NCBI GenBank assembly: GCA_003116975.1
Contig: BGKB01000005.1
Coordinates: forward strand, 253,880-317,879
DNA from: Aurantiochytrium sp. KH105
Taxonomy: Eukaryota > Sar > Bigyra > Thraustochytrida > Thraustochytriidae
Direction of reading: 5' to 3'
DNA length: 64,000 nt
The notes beneath the pieces were generated by a model. It made no database searches. It had not been told where the DNA came from and worked only from the letters and a program-made list of their open reading frames with translations. Positions within the stretch are counted from its first letter, which is position 1, and every line of letters begins with the position of its first letter. Positions 35,090-44,192 of this stretch are shown in pieces. The position numbers and the translations under genes are program-made.

Positions 35090-36508
35090 ATGGCACACGG
35101 AAGAACCTCGCTGGGTGGGGGCCGCTCCGGGTCGAGAACGAAGAGCTGGCAAGCCGAGCCCGTCGTGTCCGAGGTGGAGGAGGACACGGGCGGCGAGTCG
35201 AGCGAGGAGGCCGATAACAAGGACAGGAGCAGCGTCGTGCGCACGACATCGACAGCGGCGAAGACCGCCCATCTCCGCGACTTTGGCATCGGAGATATCC
35301 GAACCGCGGACTCGGTGGCGTACCTCGAACGCAAGAAGAGCTCTGTCGCAGCGAGCTTTGGCGCCAGCGCCCGCAGAAAGCGCAGCCTGCGCGAGGCTCG
35401 GAGCTGGAAAAGCACGGCAAAGCGTCTCCGCGGACTGCAAAACGCCGACGGCGCCATGTGGATCAAAGTCGGTCTCCCCCTTTTTATCTTGGGTGCGCTC
35501 GAGCTCATTCGAATGGCGACGGCCAGCGCTTCCTTCTCGTCTGGCGACGGGAAACCTGCGCTCGATGCCGCAGAGGCTGGGACAGGATTGAGCGGATCCA
35601 TCCTTATTGGGATTTCCCTCAGCGTTGCGGCCTCATGCATGAACGCTTTAGGCCTCAACTTGCAGCGCCTCGGTCAAAACGAGACCGGCCAAGGTGCCAA
35701 GGCCTCTGCACTTGTCGAGGGTATCCCTCTGAGCCTTAACGTGATTGGCATCGCCCTGTCTGCTGCCTCCGGCCTTACCGATCTCATTTCGTTCGGTTTC
35801 GCCCCGCAGAGCCTCCTCGCGCCCTTTGGCGCCATGACGCTTCTCGTGAACCTCGTGCTGGCGCCACTCTTGCACAACGAGAGTCTCTCGGCCCTCGATG
35901 TTTCGGCAACGGCGCTCATTTGCGTGGGTATTGCCATCGCCCTCATGTCGAGTCCTTCGGTGTCGCCGAGCTACACGCTGAGGGACCTAGAGCAGCTGGT
36001 GTCGCGTCCTGTGGTCCCTGTGTTCCTGGGCGTATATGTGCTGACGATGGTTGCCGTCGCGAACCATATTTACCAGGGCGAGGCCAACGGGCGGGGCGAT
36101 ACAAAGGCTGTTGGTGCGGGATACCCACTTCTTTCGGGCATGATTGGAGGCCTCACAACGCTGAGCGCCAAGTTCATGACCGAGCTCTTCAAGGTGGTGA
36201 GCCTTCAGTCGCACCCGCAGCTGCTCCTGCCAGTGATCGGTATGCTGGCAATATGCGCAGTGAGCCAGGCCCAGGTTTTGAACCGTGGTGTCGGCCGTCA
36301 CTCGTCGCTCTTTGTTGTCCCGCTTTTTTCTGCATCGATTCTGCTTTCCAATCTGTCTGGGGGCGGCGTTGTCTTCAACGAATTTTCTGCGTTCAAGCCA
36401 ATGCAGCTTGTCAAGTTCCTCGGAGGTGTGGCGATTGTCGTCACGGGCGTGACAGCCCTCGCAACCAAGGAGGAGCCTGCGCAAGAGGATGGGAAAAAGG
36501 CGAAATAA
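35090..36508 (+). CDS. NIPA-family magnesium transporter
   Basis: From ATG 35090 the protein has 472 residues. The first ~120 are hydrophilic and charged. About nine membrane segments follow, beginning near MWIKVGLPLFILGALELI. The NIPA/DUF803 signature is clear: ASCMNALGLNLQRLG, FAPQSLLAPFGAMTLLVNLVLAPLL, and a conserved later block YPLLSGMIGGLTTLSAKFM. NIPA proteins move Mg2+ and some other divalent cations at the plasma membrane or endosomes. The N-terminal cytosolic extension is longer than in animal NIPA1/2 and has no known domain. It converges with PEX3, 43 bp between stop codons. Confidence 0.9.
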   Translation: MAHGRTSLGGGRSGSRTKSWQAEPVVSEVEEDTGGESSEEADNKDRSSVVRTTSTAAKTAHLRDFGIGDIRTADSVAYLERKKSSVAASFGASARRKRSLREARSWKSTAKRLRGLQNADGAMWIKVGLPLFILGALELIRMATASASFSSGDGKPALDAAEAGTGLSGSILIGISLSVAASCMNALGLNLQRLGQNETGQGAKASALVEGIPLSLNVIGIALSAASGLTDLISFGFAPQSLLAPFGAMTLLVNLVLAPLLHNESLSALDVSATALICVGIAIALMSSPSVSPSYTLRDLEQLVSRPVVPVFLGVYVLTMVAVANHIYQGEANGRGDTKAVGAGYPLLSGMIGGLTTLSAKFMTELFKVVSLQSHPQLLLPVIGMLAICAVSQAQVLNRGVGRHSSLFVVPLFSASILLSNLSGGGVVFNEFSAFKPMQLVKFLGGVAIVVTGVTALATKEEPAQEDGKKAK

Positions 36509-36551
36509 GTGAAGAAATGGGTAATTGGTGGTGGTGGACAGTGCAGTGTCT

Positions 36552-38426
36552 TTAACTCTGTAATGTAGTTGTCTTTCCTGAATTCGTATTGTTGCCGCTA
36601 TTCGCCACTCCGCCAGGTGTAGCGTTGGGGTCAAATCCTTGCGCAGCCATGGCTTGAAACATTTGCATGAGCTGCGCCTCATTAAAGTCGCCATCCATCC
36701 CACTGCTGCCGCTGCCAGGGCCTCCAGAGCCAAAGCCGCCGCCAATGCCGCCAGGACCTCCGGGACCGCCCATGAGTCCTTGTGTGAGCATCTTCATGAG
36801 CTCGGCCTCATTCATGTCGCCGTCGCCCCCGGCACCACCATCAAGGCCGCCCAGGAGACTCGCCAGGCCGCCCAAGCCCCCGTCCCCAAGGCCGAGAGCC
36901 CCGAGTCCGAGATCGTCAAGTGAAGAATCCTCGTCAGTGCCTTGCTGGAAGACAGCATTGCACAAATCATCGAGGGCAGGGACTTGCGACAGGGCTTGCT
37001 GGAATTCTGACCGCGGGGGCGCCGGGGCCTCGTCGCCGGATGCAAAGCCGTCTGCGGGCGGCGTGCCCGGCGCGCGCAAAGCGTTTTCTTCGAGCACCTG
37101 GCCCGAGGCAACCTTGAGGTTAACAATAATCTTGGTCAGCGAGAATCGGTCCTCGTTCTCTTCGGTGTTCTCCGTGGCGGGCGTGTCGGCTGACTTTTCC
37201 GTCGAGGAAGAGGAAGAGGTCTGAGCACCTTCCTCGCCGGTCGTGTCCTGAGGTGCAGCGTCTTTGGCTACCGGCTTCGGGGTGGTGGACTTGGCACCAC
37301 CACCAGCACCACCGCGACGATAGACTTCAAAGGGACGATTCTGCACGAGCTTATGAAGCGCGTCAAAGAGACGGTCAAAGGTCTGCTCCGCAGAGAGCGC
37401 AAAGTTGGGGCTTTCAATCATGTCGAGCGTCTCTTCAAGCATGTCCCGCAGCATGGCGTTTTGTTCGTCATTGAGATCCGGATCCGGCGAGAGAACGCCC
37501 TCCTCATCCTCGGGCACAAGGCACTTGACGATCCAGGAGCGGGTGACCTCCGAGAGGCGGAGGCCTCCCTCGGCACCGTCGGTGCCGCGGCCCTCGACCT
37601 CTTCGCGGATCTTGTCAATCATATTTAGAATATCCCATCGGTTAACCGTGGCGTCCGTGCCCATATGCCAGTCCTTTGTGGCGCGCTGGATGCTTTCCTG
37701 GATATGGTAAAGCATAGTCTCCATGCCCGATCCCGAGTTCATAAAGTGATCGCTCCCACTAAAGAGGAAGGACTCGCGCAAGCGCTGCGAGACAAGGCCG
37801 GTGCTCTCCTCCGAAACATGCGAGGCAGACGCGGCGCCCTCGACGCCGGCTTCGAGCTGCTTGACGCCAGCGGCATCAGCAGTCTCGCTAGAGGCGGCGG
37901 CCTCTGCGCGTCGCTGCGAGATTGCCTCCTCGAAGGCGTAGCGGCCGAGAATGTGAAGCTGTATCCTGAGCACACAATTGAGAAGGCCGAGCGCGTAAAT
38001 GGATACGATGAGGCGCGCGAGGCTGATGACCTTGAGCTCGTCCCAGAGCTGCATGACTTCTTCCTCGTCCTGGGCGCTCGGCATGCCCTCGTTCTTGCGC
38101 TTCAGCCGCACGGCCTTGAGTCTCTCTGTGACAGGCTTGGGATCTGTGAGCTTCTTGACCATGTTGCGAAGGGGAGGGACAAATGTGAGAATCATGCTTC
38201 CGCACTCTGCGCGTACGCGTGCCAATTCTGACTCGCGGTACTGCGTTTCCATCATCTTCTCCTGCAGACCTCGGCCGAGTTCTTCGACCTGCCGCATGCC
38301 ATCGAGGACCATACGCTTCGCATAGTAGTACCCGCCGACGCCGAGCGCCGTCACGCTACCAAGCGCAATGAACTTCTTCTTGTGCCACTTGAGAAAGTCC
38401 CAAGTCCTGCCCAGGTAGTCCGACAT
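36552..38426 (-). CDS. PEX3: Peroxin-3 with long Gly-rich C-terminal extension
   Basis: The 624-residue protein begins with a short basic segment and one membrane helix (FIALGSVTALGVGGYYYAKRM), as in PEX3. A peroxin-3 domain follows up to ~400, including the conserved ELKVISLARLIVSIYALGLLNCVLRIQL block. PEX3 anchors PEX19 and inserts peroxisomal membrane proteins. Typical PEX3 is 370-450 residues; here an acidic/Ser linker and ~150 Gly-rich residues are added. These contain two related short helices, DGDMNEAELMKMLTQGLMGG and DGDFNEAQLMQMFQAMAAQ, separated by Gly-Pro repeats. The extension's role is unknown. It shares a divergent upstream region with PRPP synthetase. Confidence 0.88.
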   Translation of the reverse strand: MSDYLGRTWDFLKWHKKKFIALGSVTALGVGGYYYAKRMVLDGMRQVEELGRGLQEKMMETQYRESELARVRAECGSMILTFVPPLRNMVKKLTDPKPVTERLKAVRLKRKNEGMPSAQDEEEVMQLWDELKVISLARLIVSIYALGLLNCVLRIQLHILGRYAFEEAISQRRAEAAASSETADAAGVKQLEAGVEGAASASHVSEESTGLVSQRLRESFLFSGSDHFMNSGSGMETMLYHIQESIQRATKDWHMGTDATVNRWDILNMIDKIREEVEGRGTDGAEGGLRLSEVTRSWIVKCLVPEDEEGVLSPDPDLNDEQNAMLRDMLEETLDMIESPNFALSAEQTFDRLFDALHKLVQNRPFEVYRRGGAGGGAKSTTPKPVAKDAAPQDTTGEEGAQTSSSSSTEKSADTPATENTEENEDRFSLTKIIVNLKVASGQVLEENALRAPGTPPADGFASGDEAPAPPRSEFQQALSQVPALDDLCNAVFQQGTDEDSSLDDLGLGALGLGDGGLGGLASLLGGLDGGAGGDGDMNEAELMKMLTQGLMGGPGGPGGIGGGFGSGGPGSGSSGMDGDFNEAQLMQMFQAMAAQGFDPNATPGGVANSGNNTNSGKTTTLQS

Positions 38427-38997
38427 GCTGCTGCTACGGCTGCGCTATTATGATTCGCGCGCGTGGCGGCGGCCCAGTCAATCACTGTAATCCTCTTCCG
38501 GTGTCAACCCCTTGCACCGGCCGGCTGGCAGGATGCCTGCTCGCCTCGCTCCTCGTGGGCGGGGGAAGCCGCGTTTTCCTGGGCTCTGCTGCTCTCCCCA
38601 CTTTCCCTCTCCTCTTCCTTTCCCCTCGTCCTCCTCGCTCTCGTCGTCGACGTCGCCCGCGCCGACGGAAATCTCGCGCCCCAATTTCAATTCAAACCCA
38701 CGACCTGCGCCTTCCTCGCAGCGCCGCGCTGCGCTGCGTCGCGCGGCGTCCCACGCGTCCTCGCCGGGCCTCGCGGCGCGCGCGCGCGTCCGCGGACTCG
38801 CTCGCCGTCCGTCTGTGCTCGGGCGCGCGGCCGGCGCGAGGGGCCTCGCTCGCGGTGGCGGTCTGGTCGGCCGGGTCGGGTCTGCTCGGGGCTCCCTGCC
38901 TGCCCTCCTTCGTTCATAGTCTGTCTGCCGCCCCGTCCGTCTGCCTCCCCGACTAACTACTTCGCCCCGACGTACCTCCGTGTATGCGCGCCGCCGC

Positions 38998-39153
38998 GCA
39001 AGTGCGCCGTCGCGCCATTCCGCACTTGCGCCGCGCGCGCGCAAGTGCCGCAAGCGCGGCGGCACGGAAGCTGGGAATCCGCGCCTTACCCGGCCAAGCG
39101 CGGGTTAACCGGCACTTGGGCCGGGCGGCAAGTGCGGGTTAACCGGCACTTGG
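38998..39153. promoter_or_regulatory. Cluster of GCAAGTGC elements including two GTTAAC-centred dyads
   Basis: Single sites: 38998 (+), 39017-39029 (-, GCAAGTGCGGAAT), 39041 (+) and a weaker 39066-39078 (GGAAGCTGGGAAT). Two inverted pairs follow. One spans 39094-39119 and the other 39128-39153, each made of half-sites of the form (C/G)CAAG(T/C)GC(G/C)GGTTAAC facing each other across GTTAAC. The dyad starts are 34 bp apart. This lies ~240-400 bp before the PRPP synthetase ATG and ~570-730 bp from the PEX3 ATG. Confidence 0.65.
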
Positions 39154-39250
39154 CCGCCGCCGCTCCTCGCCGCCCGTGCGCGAGGAGGACGGCGGGGAGG
39201 GAGGGCGGGCGCGAGGGCGCGAGGCAGAACGGATCCCGCGCGGAGGCCTG

Positions 39251-39287
39251 CTGCGTGCGTGCCTGCGTGCGTGCGTGCGTGCGTGCG
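39251..39287. repeat. (GTGC)n microsatellite
   Basis: Imperfect gtgc tandem run ending ~107 bp before the PRPP synthetase start codon. Confidence 0.85.
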
Positions 39288-39393
39288 CGGCGCGGGCGCG
39301 AGCGAGCGGCGGAGGCGCGGCTGGCCTGCGGCGCGCGGGGCCGGAGAGGACCGCGGCGGATCGGATCCGGCTGGACCGGATTGGCGGGTCGCC

Positions 39394-40950
39394 ATGCAGG
39401 CCATGAGGACCGCGGCCGCCCGGCTGGCGGCGACGGCGGCCGCGCGCGGGCACGGCCTCCGCATCGGCGGCGGCGGCGCAGGCCCCGCGGGCGCGGGGAA
39501 GGTCGCGGGCACGGCCGCCGCCGCCGCCAAGAACGGGCTCGCGAGGGGACTCGTCGCCGCGGCGGCCGCGAGGGAAGACGTCGTGCGCGGAGGCGCCGCA
39601 GGGCTCGTGGCCGGCGCCCTCGCCGCGAGCGCCGTGCTGGGCCTTGCCAGCGCCGAGGCCGAGGCCGAGGCCGCCGAGGCCGCGGAGACGACCTCCGCGC
39701 TCCCGCGCATCGAGCACATTGGCGCGCTTCCGCTCATGGATCACCAGGTCCAAGACGATGAGGACGAGGACGACGAGGATCAGCAAAAGGCGGGCGCCAA
39801 GAACGGCCAAAAGCCGGCCGGGGACCGCAAGGCAGACGGGGACAAAGACGCAGACAGCGGCGACGAGGACGAGGTAGAGTTCGAGGACGGCGCCAAGTTC
39901 TACATCCCGCCCGCCGAGGAGTCAAAGTTTAAGATCTTTAGCGGCAACGGTAACTGGTACCTCGCGAACGAGGTGTCCATGCACCTCGGCGTGCAGCTGG
40001 GACGGGCCACGGTGAAGCGCTTCGCAGACGGCGAGGTGTCGGTGAACATCCTGGACAATGTGCGCGGCAAAGACGTCTTTGTCATTCAGCCGCTCGGCCC
40101 GCCCGTCAACGAGAACCTCATGGAGCTCCTTCTCATGGTGACGACGCTGCGGCGATCGTCGGCGCGCTGCATCACGGCGGTGATCCCCTACTATGGATAC
40201 TGCCGGTCGACCCGCAAGGGCAAGGACACGCGCACGCCGATTGGCGCCGCGGACGTGGCAAAAATGCTCCAGGTCGCCGGCGTCGACCACGTCATTGCCG
40301 TGGACCTGCACCATTCGCAGATTATGGGCATGTTTGGCCCCGGAACGGCCGTGGACAACCTTGATGTTTCGAGCCTTGCAATTCCCTACTTTGAGACCAA
40401 GTTCCTGCGCAAGCCCGTTGTTGTTTCCCCGGACGCCAACGGTGCAGCGCGCGCCAAGATTTTCCGTGACAAGCTGATCCGACGCAAGATTGACTCTTCG
40501 CTTGCGATCATTGTCGATCACAATTCCAAGAAGCGCGGCTGGGAAAAGGAAGGCGCGAAAAAGGGCGACATTCAGGACTGGACGGCAGAGGAGCTCGAAG
40601 GCATGGAGCTCGTCGGCGAAGTCGAGGGCCACGACTGTATCATATTTGACGACATGGTCGACAGCGCGGGCCGGATCACGCGCGCCGCCAAGAAGCTCAA
40701 GCTTGCTGGCGCGCGCCGTGTCTTTGCCTTCACGACGCATGGTCTCTTTCTCGGCAACGCGTACGAGCGCATTGAGAAATCGGAGCTCATCGAGGTGGTC
40801 TGCGTCAACACGGTCCCGCTTGCGACTTCGACGGTGCGAGGCGTCAATAGCTGGGTGTACTCGAACAAGGTGCATCAGCTTTCCGTGGCGGCTCTCCTCG
40901 CGGAGTCTATCCGACGCATCAATAAGAAGAAGTCCGTCTCTAAGCTTTAG
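39394..40950 (+). CDS. PRPS: Ribose-phosphate pyrophosphokinase with N-terminal targeting/membrane extension
   Basis: The start at ATG 39394 gives 518 residues; 45 earlier in-frame codons cover the GC-rich leader and were excluded. It makes PRPP from ribose-5-phosphate and ATP for purine, pyrimidine, His, Trp and NAD synthesis. The catalytic part (~178-518) has the family blocks FSGNGNWYLANEVSMHLG, FADGEVSVNI, PYYGYCRSTRKGKDTRTPI, AVDLHHSQIMGMF and the PRPP loop FDDMVDSAGRI (418-428). About 25 extra residues (RGWEKEGAKKGDIQDWTAEE) lie just before the PRPP loop. The N-terminus is Ala/Arg-rich like a mitochondrial presequence, then has a hydrophobic stretch at ~67-88 and a very acidic linker (~118-165). 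This suggests an organelle-targeted, possibly inner-membrane-tethered enzyme. Confidence 0.92.
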   Translation: MQAMRTAAARLAATAAARGHGLRIGGGGAGPAGAGKVAGTAAAAAKNGLARGLVAAAAAREDVVRGGAAGLVAGALAASAVLGLASAEAEAEAAEAAETTSALPRIEHIGALPLMDHQVQDDEDEDDEDQQKAGAKNGQKPAGDRKADGDKDADSGDEDEVEFEDGAKFYIPPAEESKFKIFSGNGNWYLANEVSMHLGVQLGRATVKRFADGEVSVNILDNVRGKDVFVIQPLGPPVNENLMELLLMVTTLRRSSARCITAVIPYYGYCRSTRKGKDTRTPIGAADVAKMLQVAGVDHVIAVDLHHSQIMGMFGPGTAVDNLDVSSLAIPYFETKFLRKPVVVSPDANGAARAKIFRDKLIRRKIDSSLAIIVDHNSKKRGWEKEGAKKGDIQDWTAEELEGMELVGEVEGHDCIIFDDMVDSAGRITRAAKKLKLAGARRVFAFTTHGLFLGNAYERIEKSELIEVVCVNTVPLATSTVRGVNSWVYSNKVHQLSVAALLAESIRRINKKKSVSKL

Positions 40951-41599
40951 AACCTTAGCTAGCTATCGCATGTCTCGCCCCTTTTTCTCTTCCGTATACA
41001 TGACTCGTTTCTCCGGATATAGGAGACAATTTTATACAATTTGCTTTTTGAGTTTTCCATTCGCGAACGTATAGAAAGATCGCCCCAGACAGCGCTTGCG
41101 TTTTTGAAGGTTCTTATTACTCTTTTTTAAGGTTGGACGACACTTTGACAACCTTGTTGACAGCCAAAAACAAATTAGAAATGCCTTTTTCGTGGGGCGA
41201 GCAAAAATAATATTGTATAAAAACCTGGTTCTGTGACACCGAATATTACTGTATACGCATCTGTTTTCCTCACTTGAGTCGCAAGTGTTGTGATCTGGAG
41301 TTTCGGCGTCGACATGGTTCGTTTCGTTCTGATAAGTCAATGAATGGCATGACACCAAGTAGGTCTACATAGAGTACATGCGCGGACAATTAAAATTAAA
41401 AGCAAGTGCACGAGGGCTTCTTTCTCTTGTAAAGCTAGGACGTAGCGTCTTTTTCTTTTTCTTCTTCTTCTTTACTCAAAAAAAAAAGGGAAAAAGGAAA
41501 TGATTGCGAACCCGAATGCGTGCGAAGTTTCTGATACATACGTTCCGCGTCTTCCATTTGCCCACCCACCGCTACTTTTTATATGTTCGATTCGACTAC
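40951..41599. other. Convergent intergenic region
   Basis: AT-rich for this window, with poly(T/A) runs at about 41450-41492. No gene is supported. Confidence 0.5.
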
Positions 41600-42046
41600 C
41601 TACGGCCGCTTGTAGACAGGTTTGAGGTCAGGATTGAGCTTAATACGGAATCGACCGTCGTCGGGATCCGGGGCCGCTCGGAAACGAGCTTCGGCATTGT
41701 GTTTGTAAATATCCTTTTGGATGGTCATTTCAGAGGAAATTCGAGGATACGCAATCTGTGTGGCCGTCCGATGACCAACTTGTGCGGACGCTGATGTCAA
41801 GTCTTTCGTTTCTTGCTCATCAGACTCTGCAGCATCAACGTGACGTCGTCTTTTGTACTCCTCCGGGTCATTGTGGCGAGGAGGTAACTCGTCGAAGAGA
41901 TGCGCGATTTTTGCTGCCGACGCCTCGAGGACGTCGCCACGCTTGCGCTCTACATCAAGAGACGCCCGGAGTCCGTGCAGTTTCGTCTTGACGTGCGCTC
42001 GTCGCGCTCTCCGCTCATCGGGGGACTCAAAGAACCCGCCGCCCAT
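41600..42046 (-). CDS. Hypothetical protein, 148 residues
   Basis: The ATG-initiated frame begins MGGGFFESPDERR (Gly2 followed by small residues, a weak N-myristoylation candidate). The first half is a basic/acidic helix (KTKLHGLRASLDVERKRGDV), the middle is charged, and the tail DGRFRIKLNPDLKPVYKRP is distinctive but not assigned by me. No membrane segment is present. Codon use is less GC-biased than the neighbours. It may be real but is unrecognised. Confidence 0.45.
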   Translation of the reverse strand: MGGGFFESPDERRARRAHVKTKLHGLRASLDVERKRGDVLEASAAKIAHLFDELPPRHNDPEEYKRRRHVDAAESDEQETKDLTSASAQVGHRTATQIAYPRISSEMTIQKDIYKHNAEARFRAAPDPDDGRFRIKLNPDLKPVYKRP

Positions 42047-43034
42047 CTCGCAGCGTCTTTGTTGTGCGAATGCGAGGAGTCTCTTGTGTCGACCAGGCCT
42101 ATACGTAGCCTATGCCAATCTCCTCGTTATACAAGGACTCATACGTATAGGCCTATCACTATTGATTGGAAAAAAAAAATCCCTTCAACGGATGAATGCA
42201 TGTATGGATGGATGTGCTCCACTCAGCCACCCCAAAGAGATCATCCGAACAGTAAGCATTACGATCGCAACATTTTCATCCTATCCTACTACCTCTCTAT
42301 CATACCTTCGAATCGAAAGCTGCCCATAATCTCTTTTGCAGGACAACAAATCCTCATCGTCTGCAAGCAGCGCCGGAACTGAGAGCGCTCGGTCTATTTC
42401 GCCGAGCCCCGTAATCGGGTTTCCCCGCCTCACAGCCCCGCCCAGTGCCGGAAGATCCAGATGTGCGGCGCTGCACTGCACTGCACGGCACAGCGGGCCG
42501 AGCGAGGCCTATAGCGCACTTGCGCGGCGCGTAAAGCGCACTTGCGCGCGGCCCCTCACAGTGGCACCTCCGGGCCAAAGTCCACTTGCGCGAGGCGCGC
42601 TGCGCCGCCCTCCCTCGCCGCCGTCCGCCATCAGAGCACCCGCGGCCGGCACCGGGGCCGCGGAGGCCGCGCGGGGCCGCCGCAGGGAGCGGCCGCGGGC
42701 GGCGGCGCGCGGCCGCCCGGGGCCCTCGCGGCGGCGGCGCGCGGGGGCGGCGGGGGGCGGCGGAGACGATCCCGCGGTGGGTGGATCGGCGGGAAAGGGC
42801 CTCACGGCGGATAGGCGACTTGCGCGCGGGGATAGGCGACTTGCGGCGCGGTTTGCGCGAGTGTGCGCGGCGGCGGCGGGCGCGGCTGAGACAGACAGAC
42901 AGACGCGCAAGGAAGGAGCGAGGCGAGGCGAGAGAGCAGCGCGAGAGGCGCGCGGCGGCAGCTTGCGTGCGTGGTTGGCTTCGCGCGGAGGGCTCGGAGC
43001 AGCGGAGGAGCGCGGCGAGAGAGGGAGGGAGAAG
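42047..43034. other. Upstream region of NDUFA9
   Basis: AT-richer at 42.1-42.35 kb with several TAGGCCTA-like words, then extremely GC-rich. It contains two groups of the GCAAGT element. The in-frame extension of NDUFA9 back to 42336 crosses these and is not regarded as coding. Confidence 0.5.
42511..42844 (-). promoter_or_regulatory. Two groups of GCAAGT-N4-(A/T)AT elements upstream of NDUFA9
   Basis: On the minus strand: 42511-42523 (GCAAGTGCGCTAT), 42533-42545 (GCAAGTGCGCTTT) and 42577-42589 (GCAAGTGGACTTT), with steps 22 and 44 bp. A second pair at 42811-42823 and 42832-42844 (both GCAAGTCGCCTAT) is 21 bp apart. The second pair lies ~190 bp before the ATG. Confidence 0.72.
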
Positions 43035-44192
43035 ATGCTCGCGAGGAGCAGCACGATTTCGACGGCGTGCCGTGAGGTGCGCCGGTCGGCCGCGGCCCGC
43101 CGCATGCTGAGCACCCAGACCGGGCTGGACGCGCCGCCTTCGGACTCGATCTCCCGCATGGAGCTGTACAACGGCATGCCGCTCGGCACCGGCGGGAGGC
43201 ACTCGCGCGGCGGCCACAACATCGCCGTCTTCGGCGCCACCGGCTTCCTCGGCACCTACGTCGTCAACGAGCTCGCCAAGACCGGCAACAACCTCGTGGT
43301 GACCACCCGCGGCGACGACATGACCTGGCGCCACCTCAAGCTCTGCGCTGACTATGGTAAGCTCGTGGCCTCGTACATTGACACCAAGGACGAAGAGAGC
43401 ATCCGCGAGACGATCCGCGGCTGCGACACCGTTGTCAACCTCATGGGCAAATACTACGAGACCAAGCACTTTGTGCCGTCGATCATCAACTGCAGCTTTC
43501 GCGACGTCCACGTCGACGCTGCAGCGACTGTTGCGCGGATCGCCCGCGAGGAGGACTGCAAGCACCTCGTCCACGTCTCGTGCGCCTACGCGAACTCGGA
43601 CTCTGCGTCCGAGTTTGCCCGCACCAAGGCCGAGGGCGATGCCAAGGTCGTGGAAGAGTTCCCGGGTGCTGTTATTGTCAAGCCCAACGTCCTCTACGGT
43701 GAGGAGGACCGATTCCTGCAGCTCTACGCCCAGGTCTCCTCGCTTGCCCCCGCCGTCCCGCTCGTCGGAGGCGGCGACGCCTCGGTCAACCCCGTGTATG
43801 TGGGCGACGCCGCGCGCGGTATTGCCACCGCCGCGACCAACTTTGCCACCGCTGGAACCGAGTTTAACCTGAGCGGCAAGGACACCTACTCGCACAAGCA
43901 GGTCTGGGAGTATGTCATGGACCAGATCGGACACAAGAAGGACTTTGTCGAGGTCCCCAACAGCATCGCCATGCTCGTCGGCAAGCTCCGCAACCTTCTT
44001 CCCTACCCAGAGTTCACGCACGATACCATCAAGCTCATGCACGAGGACTGCCCCGCGCCCCAGGGCGAGCAAAAGGGTTTTGACGCCCTCGGCATTCACG
44101 AGATTGCCGACTTTGAGACCAAGGCCTTCAAGTTCTTGTACTCGTACAGGGCAGGTGGCCATTACGCTGACCTCAAGCAGGGGAAGGCCTGA
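43035..44192 (+). CDS. NDUFA9: NDUFA9, complex I 39-kDa subunit
   Basis: From ATG 43035 the protein has 385 residues with a mitochondrial-type leader (MLARSSTISTACREVRRSAA). The extended-SDR fold follows: NADPH-binding IAVFGATGFLGTYVVNELAK near 65, CDTVVNLMGKYYETK, HVSCAYANSDSASEFARTKAEGD in place of the usual catalytic Tyr-x3-Lys block, and VIVKPNVLYGEEDRFLQLYA. This degenerate-SDR pattern is characteristic of NDUFA9, which holds NADPH in the matrix arm of respiratory complex I near the quinone site. Length matches the family (about 370-400). The strong GC3 codon bias suggests good expression. Confidence 0.95.
   Translation: MLARSSTISTACREVRRSAAARRMLSTQTGLDAPPSDSISRMELYNGMPLGTGGRHSRGGHNIAVFGATGFLGTYVVNELAKTGNNLVVTTRGDDMTWRHLKLCADYGKLVASYIDTKDEESIRETIRGCDTVVNLMGKYYETKHFVPSIINCSFRDVHVDAAATVARIAREEDCKHLVHVSCAYANSDSASEFARTKAEGDAKVVEEFPGAVIVKPNVLYGEEDRFLQLYAQVSSLAPAVPLVGGGDASVNPVYVGDAARGIATAATNFATAGTEFNLSGKDTYSHKQVWEYVMDQIGHKKDFVEVPNSIAMLVGKLRNLLPYPEFTHDTIKLMHEDCPAPQGEQKGFDALGIHEIADFETKAFKFLYSYRAGGHYADLKQGKA

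Larger units (their letters stand above)
38427..39393. other. Divergent upstream region, PEX3 / PRPP synthetase
   Basis: Very GC-rich. It contains the dyad version of the GCAAGT element at 38.99-39.15 kb and a (GTGC)n run at 39251-39287 close to the PRPP synthetase start. Overlapping long frames in several phases are attributed to composition. Confidence 0.5.

Noticed and set aside
39922-40875. 317-codon minus-strand frame opposite PRPP synthetase
   Set aside because: Antisense shadow of a conserved enzyme; no independent promoter or motif.
42090-42160. TAGGCCTA-like palindromes as a regulatory motif
   Set aside because: Occurs a few times (about 4000, 42100, 42150, 42505, 49790) with no regular spacing or gene association.
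42336-43034. Possible 233-residue extension of NDUFA9
   Set aside because: Covers the GCAAGT arrays and GC-rich leader; the family N-terminus with a targeting leader begins at 43035.
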